Below are positions 16,858 through 24,199 of a DNA stretch of 36,176 bases, in pieces (position 1 is the first letter of the stretch; each line of letters starts with the position of its first letter). The stretch covers positions 1-36,176 of the forward strand of contig JADZEF010000070.1 of assembly GCA_020850695.1 (NCBI GenBank), in the 5' to 3' direction. The DNA comes from Planctomycetaceae bacterium. Lineage in GTDB: Bacteria > Planctomycetota > Planctomycetia > Planctomycetales > Planctomycetaceae. The notes under the pieces were generated by a model that worked only from the letters and a program-made list of their open reading frames with translations, did not search any database and had not been told where the DNA came from. Position numbers and translations under genes: made by a program.

Positions 16858-16891
16858 GGAGCCGGCTCGAGTGCAGACTCGAACCGGCTCC
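16858..16891. terminator. Strong terminator-like hairpin between convergent genes
   Basis: Arms GGAGCCGG-C-TCGAGT and ACTCGA-A-CCGGCTCC make a 15-bp stem with one mismatch and a GCAG loop. A-rich sequence lies on the left side. It sits between the hydrolase gene and the convergent aldehyde dehydrogenase gene. Confidence 0.75.
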
Positions 16892-16919
16892 CTTGAGTTC
16901 AGGATTCTACAAGGTTTCT

Positions 16920-18362
16920 TCAGTGGGGCGGCGGAGGGCTGTTCTGGAAGGCCCGGTTGCGGTAGAGGAAGTCGATGATGTTCCCCTCGTGCGGCTGCAG
17001 CCAGTTGAGCTGGATCGTCTTCACTTCGCCGATGTTGAGCCGGTCGATGTGCGTCGCATCCAGAAGCTCCTGCGACCACTTCGGGTTCTTCGTGATCGCC
17101 GAGCAGACGAGCGTCTGGCCGATGTTCTTCAGCATCTCGTCCTGCGGGCAGTCGACGACCACCGCGAACGGGAACATGTACTCGGCCTTGGCGATCGCCG
17201 GCTCGTAGCTGGTGCTGTGCAGCACGGTCGGCCGCATGAAGTCGCAGCGTTCCTTCTTCACCAGCCGCGGGCCGTTGCGGTACTTCTCGGTGGCTTCCGT
17301 CACCACGCCGCCGCTGCTCTTGATGCCGTCGTCGATCTGGGCGTTGATGGCGTCCGCCACGCCGGGCACCGTGAACGGAGCGATCTTCGCCTCGGGGTCG
17401 GTGGCCGACTTCGGCTCGATCGGTCCGATCTTCTTGGCGATGGCGTCGGCGATCTCGCGGCCGTACTTCGGCGTCCAGATGGCCGAGCAGTTGATGCAGC
17501 CGCGACCGCTGTTGAGGGCGATGCTGTCGGCCATCAGGTCGACGTACTTCTCCCAGTTCTCGACCTCGTCGTCGCCCAGCAGAATCTTGGAGAAGCCGGG
17601 GCCGTGGGCCTGCACCCGCGGGTTGCCGTGGTAGCGTTCGACAGTCGCGGTGCCGCCGAAGATCATCGTCCGCGGGCAGTTCTCAATGACCGCCGCCCCG
17701 ACGTCCGGACCACCCGGATACATGCAGAACGCTTCGCGCGGCACGCCCGCCTGCGTGAAGGCTTCGACCATGCGGTAGGGGGTCCAGGGCTCCTGCGGGC
17801 CGGGCTTCAGCACGAGGCCGATCTGCAGCGGAATGACCGGCATCCACAGCGTGTGCACGCCGGGACTGTTGGACGGCAGCACCATGCCCAGAACCGGCGA
17901 ATTCGCCTGGTAGCTCAGCATGACGCCGCGAGACTCCATCCCGTAGCCCTTCGTCAGGATCTCAAGCGGCAGGCCGCGGGTGAGGGCTTCGAGCACTTCA
18001 CGCATGTGGGTCAGCACGAAGTGGTTCTTCTTCATATTCGCCGCACACATGTGCTCGGGCAGGCCGGTCGTGGCCGACTGCATCTTGCAGAAGTCGGCCG
18101 GCGACTGCGTCCCGTTCCCCAGCGGCAGCGTCCCCGTCAGGTACAGGTCGGCGGCCTTCTTCGTCATCTCGATCAGCTGATCGATCGAAAAGTCTCGAAG
18201 GATGTTGCGGGCCCGCTGGGCGTGCCGCATATCCATCTTGAGCATGCCGCCGTTCGCCTGATGAACCTTCGCCAGCACCTCGCCGGTCTCGAAGTGAATG
18301 ACGTCGGCCTTCTCGAGGCTTTCGTAAGGTTTGCCCCAGCGGAGCACGGGAAGTTCAAGCAT
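16920..18362 (-). CDS. Aldehyde dehydrogenase superfamily protein, probably acylating (acyl-CoA/acyl reductase type)
   Basis: The ATG at 18362 has TGAGGA 6 nt upstream (480 aa). The fold is ALDH: VLGMVLPSNSPGVHTLWMPV is the cofactor-binding segment, LVLKPGPQEPWTP matches the KPSE-like block, and IALNSGRGCINCSAIWTP carries the catalytic Cys (C289 or C292). The general-base Glu of hydrolytic ALDHs (ELGG block) is not found; the equivalent region reads AHGPGFSKILLGDD. Its absence is typical of CoA-acylating or acyl-enzyme-reducing members such as AdhE and LuxC. I infer reduction of an activated acyl group to an aldehyde. The next gene upstream on the same strand is a short AMP-forming ligase that could supply that group. 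A GxxExxY unit lies between them. Confidence 0.75.
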   Translation of the reverse strand: MLELPVLRWGKPYESLEKADVIHFETGEVLAKVHQANGGMLKMDMRHAQRARNILRDFSIDQLIEMTKKAADLYLTGTLPLGNGTQSPADFCKMQSATTGLPEHMCAANMKKNHFVLTHMREVLEALTRGLPLEILTKGYGMESRGVMLSYQANSPVLGMVLPSNSPGVHTLWMPVIPLQIGLVLKPGPQEPWTPYRMVEAFTQAGVPREAFCMYPGGPDVGAAVIENCPRTMIFGGTATVERYHGNPRVQAHGPGFSKILLGDDEVENWEKYVDLMADSIALNSGRGCINCSAIWTPKYGREIADAIAKKIGPIEPKSATDPEAKIAPFTVPGVADAINAQIDDGIKSSGGVVTEATEKYRNGPRLVKKERCDFMRPTVLHSTSYEPAIAKAEYMFPFAVVVDCPQDEMLKNIGQTLVCSAITKNPKWSQELLDATHIDRLNIGEVKTIQLNWLQPHEGNIIDFLYRNRAFQNSPPPPH

Positions 18363-18382
18363 GCTCAATCCTCAGAGGAGTG

Positions 18383-18420
18383 TTAACGCAAAGACGCAAA
18401 GTTCGCGAAGAAACGCAAAG
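18383..18420 (+). repeat. Terminal repeat A of the GxxExxY unit
   Basis: A 38-bp sequence made of degenerate (A)CGCAAAG units (begins TTAACGCAAAGACGCAAAG). It matches the inverted copy at 19018-19055 at 35 of 38 positions and the direct, degraded copy at 18913-18950 less well. Confidence 0.85.
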
Positions 18421-18482
18421 ATTCGAAAAGGGGAGATCAGGAAGGAAAAAGCCGAGGCCAAATCAGCAACAGACAAGCACGA

Positions 18483-18863
18483 TCAAAGGCCGTTCGCAAC
18501 TCGATGGACGCCATCTTTCACGTAACGCTCGCCGAAATTGATCACCAGACCAAGCTTCTTTCCAGCCAACCTGAGATGCGTCAGACACTGCGAGAGATGA
18601 ACGGGATGAATCGCGTCGACGGCCTTTGCTTCGACGACCACGAGATTCCCAACGAGCACATCGATTCGATAGGACTTCTGAAGTCGCCGACCTTTGTAAA
18701 ACAGTGGAACACAGATCTCGCGAGCCACGAAGATCCCGCGGATTTCAAGTTCAGCACATAAGGACTCGACGTAAACATCTTCTAGAAGACCCGGTCCGCC
18801 GAGAAGTCGATGAACCTCGATGGCCGCTCCAATGATCTGATGACTCAGCTCATTTTCTTCCAC
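18483..18863 (-). CDS. GxxExxY protein (PD-(D/E)XK nuclease-like)
   Basis: A 126-residue protein with the family signature GGPGLLEDVYVESL (G-x-x-E-x-x-Y, about residues 22-35). It starts with the typical ELSHQIIGAAIEVHRLLG helix. The core RIDVLVGNLVVVEAKA carries the Asp and the E-x-K of the PD-(D/E)XK fold, and LRLAGKKLGLVINFG is the usual C-terminal block. The biological role of GxxExxY proteins is not established; the fold predicts a nuclease. The gene is enclosed by TTAACGCAAAG-type repeats, an arrangement commonly seen for this family, and seems to have inserted between two functionally linked genes. Confidence 0.9.
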   Translation of the reverse strand: MEENELSHQIIGAAIEVHRLLGGPGLLEDVYVESLCAELEIRGIFVAREICVPLFYKGRRLQKSYRIDVLVGNLVVVEAKAVDAIHPVHLSQCLTHLRLAGKKLGLVINFGERYVKDGVHRVANGL

Positions 18864-18912
18864 GGCCTGACCTCACCGTGTTCGCGACGTCGATTCCATC
18901 TCACCAATGGCA

Positions 18913-18950
18913 ATAACGCAAAGAGGCAAAAGTCGCGAAGAAATGCGAAG
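18913..18950 (+). repeat. Internal degenerate repeat B of the GxxExxY unit
   Basis: Same orientation as repeat A, beginning ATAACGCAAAGAGGCAAA. Several substitutions relative to A suggest an older or relaxed copy. Confidence 0.75.
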
Positions 18951-19017
18951 GAAACCGAAATGCCGAGAATTCAATCTCTGCACGACTAAACGTCTCTTGG
19001 TTTGCTCGTCAAATCTG

Positions 19018-19055
19018 CTTTGCGTTTCTTTGCGACCTTCGCGTCTTTGCGTTAA
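19018..19055 (-). repeat. Terminal inverted repeat C of the GxxExxY unit
   Basis: Reverse complement of repeat A with 3 differences in 38 bp; ends GTCTTTGCGTTAA on the plus strand. Confidence 0.85.
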
Positions 19056-19085
19056 TTCATCTTTCTTCTCTGCTTTGCCTCTGTA

Positions 19086-20180
19086 CTAGTACACCCCGAC
19101 CACTGTCTGCTTCGCAATCTCATGGAACGGACGCGTGCCGCTGATGCCGTCCCACGGATACTTCTCGTGCGGCAGCTCGCGCTCGCCCTCGTCGCGTTCC
19201 ATGAAGCCCGGGATGAACGTTTCCTTCGTCAGCGTCGTCAGCTTTACGCGGCCCGTTTTGCCATAGCCGACGCACGTGTTGTAGTCCTTGAACTCGACCA
19301 CTTCGATCACCGCACGCGGCTGCGGGGCGTGGTAGGTAATCTTGTAGTTGTCCTTCGGATCGAACGGCTTCGAGCAGGCGAGGCCCATCAGCGTGTTGCC
19401 GTAGGTGGGCGTCATGTAGACGCCGTTGATCAGTTCCTCGCTGGCGAAGCGATACCACTGCGGGGTGAACTCGGTGCCCCCCGAGAAGATTCCGGTGATG
19501 CCCTTCTCTTTGATGCTGCTTCCCTTGTCCATCAGCCGCGTGGCGAGGGCTTCGAGCAGCTTGGGCGTCGTGAACATGCACTTGATGTCGTGCCCGGCGG
19601 AGAGGATCGTCTCGGCCTGATCGATGACGTGGTCGCGGTAGCGCTCCATTTCCTTCATGTCACCGCGCTTGATGAGCTTCACGACCCATCGCGGGTCGAG
19701 GTCGACGCAGAAGCAGATGCCGCCGCGGAACTGGCAGAGGTGCTCGACGGCCAGGCGCAGACGTCGCGGGCCCGAGGGGCCGAGCATCATCCAGTTGCTT
19801 CCTTTCGGGAAGTGTTCGTCCGGAAGGGTCGCGCTGAACATCTCGTAGTCGGTCTTCCAGTCGTCGATCTGGAACCGCGACTTCGGGATGCCGGTGGTGC
19901 CGCCCGTCTCGAAGACGTAGGCCGGCTTTCCCTTGAGTCCCTTCGGCTGCCACCGCGTCACGGGGCCGCCGCGAAGCCATTCATCCTCGAATTCCGGGAA
20001 CTTCTTGATGTCGTCGAAGCACTTGATTTCCTTGAGCGGGTCGAACTTCAGCGTCTTCGCCTTCTCCAGCCAGAAGGGGCAGCCGGTTGATTCGCTGAAA
20101 TGCCACTGCACGATCTCGACGGCATGGGCGTCGAGCTTGTCTTTGGCGGCTTTGCAGAGGGCGTCAAGGTTGGCGGACAC
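19086..20180 (-). CDS. AMP-forming acyl ligase, LuxE/PaaK-like, short form
   Basis: The GTG at 20180 is chosen because GGGAGAG lies about 8 nt upstream; the frame extends 34 codons further but that extension is Pro/Ala-rich and unlike the family. The 364-residue protein has the adenylate-forming P-loop ETGGTTGIPKSRF (about 91-103), the motif TPTYGNTLMG and the GKTGRVKLTTLT block. It lacks the separate C-terminal lid domain of long acyl-CoA synthetases. Its length is close to LuxE acyl-protein synthetases (about 370 aa). I infer activation of a carboxylate as acyl-adenylate and transfer to CoA or to a Cys of the partner. The acylating-type aldehyde dehydrogenase downstream would then reduce it to aldehyde. 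Confidence 0.72.
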   Translation of the reverse strand: MSANLDALCKAAKDKLDAHAVEIVQWHFSESTGCPFWLEKAKTLKFDPLKEIKCFDDIKKFPEFEDEWLRGGPVTRWQPKGLKGKPAYVFETGGTTGIPKSRFQIDDWKTDYEMFSATLPDEHFPKGSNWMMLGPSGPRRLRLAVEHLCQFRGGICFCVDLDPRWVVKLIKRGDMKEMERYRDHVIDQAETILSAGHDIKCMFTTPKLLEALATRLMDKGSSIKEKGITGIFSGGTEFTPQWYRFASEELINGVYMTPTYGNTLMGLACSKPFDPKDNYKITYHAPQPRAVIEVVEFKDYNTCVGYGKTGRVKLTTLTKETFIPGFMERDEGERELPHEKYPWDGISGTRPFHEIAKQTVVGVY

Positions 20181-20352
20181 GGCGGGACTCTCCCAGGGCG
20201 GGGCGGGCGGGAAGGCGGGCGCTGCAGGCGCGGGCAGGTCGTGGGGCGGCAGGACTCGCCGCCATCCACGACGATCGATCATAGACGAACGCCGACTGTT
20301 TTCAACGTCAGCGGCGCGAAGGGCGATGTGCGGCAGTGCCTGCTTGCGAAAC

Positions 20353-21246
20353 CTACTCGTCCTCGTCCCTTGGCTCGGGCTTACCGGCCGCCTTGACCAC
20401 AGTCAGAATTTCCGAGGGGTCGGTAATGACGTACCGCCCTCCCTCGTAAACCACCATGACTTTCCGTGCCAGGATCTCCTGGCCGATCACCTTGCCCTGT
20501 CCCTGCTTGGTGACCACCATCGCGCCGACGCGCGGCAGTTCCTTGCGGTACTCTTCGTAGGTGTCGTACTCGTACCGCAGGCAGCACTTCAATCGCCCGC
20601 AACGCCCGGAAATCTTCGTCGGGTCGAGCGTCGCCTTCTGCAGCTTGGCCATCTTCATGCTGACCGGCGGCATCTCGTGCAGGTGCGTGTTGCAGCACAC
20701 CGGCTTCCCGCAATCGCCATAGTCGGCCAGCAACTTCGCTTCATCGCGTACGCCGATCTGCCGCATCTCGATCCGCGTGCGGAACTGCTTCGCCAGGGCC
20801 TTCACCAGGTCGCGAAAGTCGACCCTCTTCTCCGAAATGTAGTAGAAGATCAGCCGCTCGCCGCCGAACAGATGCTCGACGTCGACCAGCTGCATCTGCA
20901 TCTTCCGCTCGTGGATCATCGCGCGGCAACCGTCGAACTCCTCGCGTTCGAGCAGCCGCAACCGGTCGAGTTCGCGACGGTCATCCTCGGTCGCCTCCCG
21001 GATGATCCGCCCCGCTCCCTCCCGTTGGCCGAGATATTGTCGAGTCGAATCCGTGGAAGGGCAGAGGATTTCTCCCCACTCGACGCCTCGATCGCTACGG
21101 ACGATGACCTCGGCCCCGCGACGAATGAACTGCGGCCCCTTGGTGGAGAACTCCGCAACAAGGCGCGTCGACCCGAATCGGACGACGTACGCCGAAGGGG
21201 GCGCGGACACGACAGGTGCGGGATCAGCAACGACGGCGAGATTCAC
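20353..21246 (-). CDS. ricT: PSP1-domain protein, RicT/YaaT-like
   Basis: In Bacillus, RicT (YaaT) works with RicA and RicF to promote RNase Y-dependent mRNA maturation, and the complex holds Fe-S clusters. This protein has the PSP1 core (VVRFGSTRLVAEF, RGAEVIVRSDRGVEWGEIL) and the later conserved part VDVEHLFGGERLIFYYISEKRVDFRDLV. It also has the Cys motifs GDCGKPVCCNTHL and SGRCGRLKCCLRYEYDTY that match the cluster ligands of the family. The end is acidic (EPRDEDE). The start is uncertain: I use the GTG at 21246 (297 aa); the open frame continues upstream into a palindromic repeat, so longer starts are not credible. HemQ lies upstream on the same strand. Confidence 0.87.
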   Translation of the reverse strand: MNLAVVADPAPVVSAPPSAYVVRFGSTRLVAEFSTKGPQFIRRGAEVIVRSDRGVEWGEILCPSTDSTRQYLGQREGAGRIIREATEDDRRELDRLRLLEREEFDGCRAMIHERKMQMQLVDVEHLFGGERLIFYYISEKRVDFRDLVKALAKQFRTRIEMRQIGVRDEAKLLADYGDCGKPVCCNTHLHEMPPVSMKMAKLQKATLDPTKISGRCGRLKCCLRYEYDTYEEYRKELPRVGAMVVTKQGQGKVIGQEILARKVMVVYEGGRYVITDPSEILTVVKAAGKPEPRDEDE

Positions 21247-21311
21247 CGGGGAGCTTCGCGTGAAAGGAGCGGAAGAAAACAGGCCCGCCCGAGTATAGCA
21301 GCCGGTTCGTA

Positions 21312-21432
21312 GCACGGGCACTCCTGCCCGTGCGAATGACGTTTTCCAGATTCCGGAGCGGACCAACCCACGGAGACGGCTCATCCGGATTGATCCGGGA
21401 GTCATTTCACGCACGGGCAAGAGTGCCCGTGC
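21312..21432. repeat. REPIN-like doublet: two inverted palindromic repeats
   Basis: Two hairpins, GCACGGGCA-CTCC-TGCCCGTGC (21312-21333) and its near-inverse GCACGGGCA-AGAG-TGCCCGTGC (21411-21432), each have a 9-bp stem and 4-nt loop. The flanks are also mirror-related (GTAGCACGGG... left, ...CCCGTGCCAC right, and AATGAC/GTCATT on the inner sides). The unit of about 125 bp fills the gap between the hemQ stop and the RicT-like start. The pattern fits a REP doublet mobilised by a transposase elsewhere in the genome. Confidence 0.75.
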
Positions 21433-21440
21433 CACGTGCG

Positions 21441-22289
21441 TCACGCCAGCTTCAACTGCTTCACAAGGTCGGCCGGCGGCATCACGTAGCCGACGTAGAA
21501 CGGCCCGAATTCCGCGTACTTCGCCGAGGCCTCGTCAAACCGCATCGTGTAGACAATTTCCTTGATGTGTTCCGGGGCACGGCCCCACAGGGTGACGCCC
21601 CATTCCCAGTCGTCGAAGCCGGTCGACGCGGTGATCAACTGGCTGACGCGGCCGGCGAACTTGATGCCCGACGTCGCGTGCTCGGCCATCAGGTCGGCCC
21701 GCTTGCTGAAGGGCATCGAGAACCAGTTGGCGTGCGGGTCGCGGATCTTGTTCATCGGATAGAACGTCGTCACCGGCAGATTCATCGGGAAGTCGGGGTA
21801 GAGCCGCTGCTTGTTCATCATCGGCAGCCGCTGACCGTAGGCGTTCACCTTCGCCGTGTAGGCCGGATCGTCGGGCGACGTCCCCTCGCGCTTCAGGCGC
21901 TCCGAATACTGCTCGACGGTCGGGACGTACTCGGAGACTTCGGTGATCGAAACGAACGACCACGCGGGTTCGAGGGCCGCTCCGATCGCCGTCGTGCGGA
22001 CGGCCTGCTTGATCGAGTCGATGACGAGCGGGTCCGGATCCATGACCATCAGGCCGAAGTCGGCCTTGTGCCCCGAGACGAGAAACGACTGGAGGCGTTG
22101 CGGGGCTCCCTCGCGCTCAGGATTGATCGCCGTGATCAGCTCTTCGGTCCCGCGCGCCCGCGCCGACGCATCAAGTCCGTTCAGTGCCGCCTGATGGATG
22201 CGGTAATAGATGTGAAGGCAATGCCAGCCCTCGGTCATCTGGATGGTGGGGTCGGGGAGGGCTTGTTGTGTGTGCGCGGGGCGGTTCAT
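21441..22289 (-). CDS. hemQ: Coproheme decarboxylase HemQ (chlorite dismutase family)
   Basis: HemQ converts Fe-coproporphyrin III to heme b in the coproporphyrin-dependent pathway. With the ATG at 22289 (282 aa) the protein starts just before the family region GWHCLHIYYRI. Diagnostic stretches are VSGHKADFGLMVMDPDP, SFVSITEVSEYV, the FYPMNKIRDPHANWFSMPFS loop with the candidate catalytic Tyr, the EHATSGIKFAGRV stretch with the proximal heme His, and STGFDDWEWGVTLW. The open frame continues 20 codons upstream, but those codons run into a palindromic repeat, which argues for the later start. Length and motifs fit HemQ rather than true chlorite dismutase. Confidence 0.92.
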   Translation of the reverse strand: MNRPAHTQQALPDPTIQMTEGWHCLHIYYRIHQAALNGLDASARARGTEELITAINPEREGAPQRLQSFLVSGHKADFGLMVMDPDPLVIDSIKQAVRTTAIGAALEPAWSFVSITEVSEYVPTVEQYSERLKREGTSPDDPAYTAKVNAYGQRLPMMNKQRLYPDFPMNLPVTTFYPMNKIRDPHANWFSMPFSKRADLMAEHATSGIKFAGRVSQLITASTGFDDWEWGVTLWGRAPEHIKEIVYTMRFDEASAKYAEFGPFYVGYVMPPADLVKQLKLA

Positions 22290-22332
22290 GGCGGGATGGA
22301 GAGACGGAGTGATTGCGGGGCAAAAGAAAGTG

Positions 22333-22497
22333 GCCCTCATGCTCCGCATGAGGTTAAGCCTTCGCGACGTGTGATCTGCTCCAGACGATCGACGCAGACG
22401 TCAGGGGAACGCGCTTCTTCGATGATCCAGAGGAATGCGGATTCGGACTTCGAGAGTCTTCTCTCTGACGGCTTAACCTCATGCGGAGCATGAGGGC
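22333..22497. mobile_element. Small element with perfect 28-bp terminal inverted repeats
   Basis: Arms at 22333-22360 and 22470-22497 are exact inverted copies over 28 bp, and each arm is itself a hairpin (CCTCATGC-GGA-GCATGAGG). The 109-bp core shows no convincing gene. It lies between hemQ and the MocA-type gene. It resembles a MITE or REPIN without its own transposase. Confidence 0.75.
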
Positions 22498-22506
22498 TAC
22501 TCTAAA

Positions 22507-22549
22507 GCGAAAGGGCAGCGAGAGGTAGCGACCTCTCCTGCCCTTTCGC
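22507..22549 (-). terminator. Strong terminator hairpin downstream of the MocA-type gene
   Basis: A 12-bp perfect outer stem (GCGAAAGGGCAG / CTGCCCTTTCGC), one bulged base and a 7-bp inner stem (GAGAGGT / ACCTCTC) closed by AGCG. On the minus strand it is followed by TTTAGAG. It lies about 50 bp after the stop of the oxidoreductase gene. Confidence 0.75.
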
Positions 22550-22595
22550 ACCTATTCACATCAATTCTCACCTCTTCGCACCCCGACTTCCGCCC

Positions 22596-24032
22596 TCACA
22601 CGTCTTCTGACTTGGGGACGACGAACGGCTTGCGGTACTCGCGGGTGAGCATCGGGTTGGCTTCCTTCGCCTTGGTCCCTTCGAACACTTCGCCCTTCAG
22701 CGTCAGCACGGGACCGAAGCCGATCTTGGTCGAATCGAGTGCGAGTCCGTTCCCGGTGAGGTACTTGCCGAACGTCTCGTAGGATTCCAGTTCGTCCTTC
22801 CCCTTGATCGAGCTTCCGGCTTCCTTCACCGTCATCTGCTCGCCCAGGAGGTACGAGATGTTGCCCAGGTGGCAGAGAGCGCTGGAGCGGTGCCCTTCCT
22901 CGATGTCGGCATGCAAATCGGTGTGCTTCCGGCTGCGGACGGCTTCGATGCAGTTGCCGAAGTGGTCGCCGCTCCCCTTGAACTCCTTGACCATTTTGCC
23001 GTCGAGATCGAAGGCGGCGCCCTTGTCGTAGCCGCTCATCACGACGTAACCCTTCGTCCCGTAGAAGATGTTGCCGACGCGGGCGCCGCGCAGGTCATCG
23101 GTCTTCAGGCCGCGGGTCTCGAAGATCAACGTCTTGTCACCGAATTTGTGGACGCTGACCTGAGAATTCGCGGTCTCGCCGGCATCGATGTAGCCGAGGC
23201 GGCCGCCGTAGCTCTGAACGCTGTCGCCCAGGCCTTCGACGCCAAGCCCCCAGCGGGCGACGTCCATCTGGTGGATCCCCTGGTTGCCCAGGTCGCCGTT
23301 GCCGGTGTCCCAGATCCAGTGCCAATCGTAGTGCAGGTTCTTGCGGGTGAGGGGCTTCACCGGAGCCGGGCCGCACCAGAGATCGTAATCGACGTTCGCG
23401 GGAATCTCGTAGTTCCCCTTCGGTCCGATCGAGCCGCGCGGCTTGTAGCAGAGGCCGCGGGCCAGCTTGACCTCGCCGATCTCGCCCGCCTGGATGTAGG
23501 CGATGGCGTCGCGGGTCGCCTTCGACGAGCGGCACTGCGTTCCGGTCTGCACGATCTTCTTGTGCTTGCGGGCCGCTTCGACGATGCGGCGGCCTTCGCT
23601 GACGTTGTGGCTGACCGGCTTCTCGACATAGACGTCCTTGCCGGCCTGGATGGCCCAGATGGCGGCGAGGGCGTGCCAGTGGTTGGGAGTCGCAATGCTG
23701 ACGAGGTTGATCGACTTGTCGTCGAACGCCTCGCGCATGTCCTTGTAAATCTTCGGCGTGCGGCCTGACTTGTTGCGGATCTTGTCGGCGCTCTTCTCGG
23801 CGACGCCGTCATCGACGTCGACCACCGCGGTGATCTCGCAGTCCTTGCGGGCGAGGTACTCGCTGACATGGCCGTCGCCGCGACCGCGGACGCCGATGCA
23901 GCAGACCTTGATGATTTCGCTGGGATCGGACGAGCCTTCGGCCGCACGGGCGAACGAAGGGCCGACCGTCAAAGCGGCGGTCGCCGCCAGCATCGACTGT
24001 TCAAGAAACTCACGGCGAGACGGTTTGTACAT
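22596..24032 (-). CDS. Tat-exported Gfo/Idh/MocA family oxidoreductase
   Basis: The ATG at 24032 (GGAGA 9 nt upstream) gives 478 residues beginning with a Tat signal (PSRREFLEQSMLAATAALTVG). The N-terminal NAD(P)-binding domain has IKVCCIGVRGRGDGH, and the family motif EKPVSHNVSEGRRIVEAA is intact (Glu-Lys-Pro at the sugar-binding edge). VSIATPNHWHALAAIWAI is also typical. The C-terminal half has WHWIWDTGNGDLGNQGIHQMDVARW, which is characteristic of planctomycete exported members, with the His as candidate catalytic base. The substrate is likely a sugar or polyol derivative, but this cannot be read from the sequence. Transcription ends at the hairpin about 50 bp downstream. Confidence 0.9.
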   Translation of the reverse strand: MYKPSRREFLEQSMLAATAALTVGPSFARAAEGSSDPSEIIKVCCIGVRGRGDGHVSEYLARKDCEITAVVDVDDGVAEKSADKIRNKSGRTPKIYKDMREAFDDKSINLVSIATPNHWHALAAIWAIQAGKDVYVEKPVSHNVSEGRRIVEAARKHKKIVQTGTQCRSSKATRDAIAYIQAGEIGEVKLARGLCYKPRGSIGPKGNYEIPANVDYDLWCGPAPVKPLTRKNLHYDWHWIWDTGNGDLGNQGIHQMDVARWGLGVEGLGDSVQSYGGRLGYIDAGETANSQVSVHKFGDKTLIFETRGLKTDDLRGARVGNIFYGTKGYVVMSGYDKGAAFDLDGKMVKEFKGSGDHFGNCIEAVRSRKHTDLHADIEEGHRSSALCHLGNISYLLGEQMTVKEAGSSIKGKDELESYETFGKYLTGNGLALDSTKIGFGPVLTLKGEVFEGTKAKEANPMLTREYRKPFVVPKSEDV

Positions 24033-24199
24033 GGATCGGTCTCCGTCAGAACGACTGGGACGGTAGCTCTCGGCTGACTTCAGGCACGCGGCGCGACGCA
24101 CACCGCAGGACGCATCAGGATTCTCATGTCAGTCTATCGGCGTCGGCATTTGGCACGCAACCGACGCGGAAGCGCCGACGGGTTTTCGCCCGCGGCACT

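Larger units (their letters stand above)
18383..19055. mobile_element. MITE-like unit carrying a GxxExxY gene, with 38-bp terminal inverted repeats
   Basis: The 673-bp unit is bounded by near-identical inverted 38-bp repeats (18383-18420 and 19018-19055, three mismatches) with a third, more diverged direct copy at 18913-18950 behind the gene's start. Removing it would leave only about 50 bp between the aldehyde dehydrogenase and ligase genes, as expected for an operon. No transposase is encoded and no target-site duplication is evident. Confidence 0.65.

Noticed and set aside
16839..18386. Long plus-strand frame (515 codons)
   Set aside because: Antisense shadow of the aldehyde dehydrogenase gene; His/Arg/Val-rich with no family signature.
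20181..20282. Longer N-terminus for the AMP-forming ligase
   Set aside because: The extra 34 codons are Pro/Ala-rich, lack a Shine-Dalgarno and do not resemble the family; the GTG at 20180 has a good ribosome-binding site.
19933..21312. Plus-strand frame of 459 codons
   Set aside because: Covers the RicT-like gene in antisense and has no domain signature.
21330..22493. Plus-strand frame of 387 codons
   Set aside because: Complement of hemQ; both ends lie in palindromic repeats.
22354..22551. Possible 65-codon gene in the 28-bp inverted-repeat element
   Set aside because: Arg/Ser-rich, formed mostly by the repeat arm and terminator hairpin, with no start signal.
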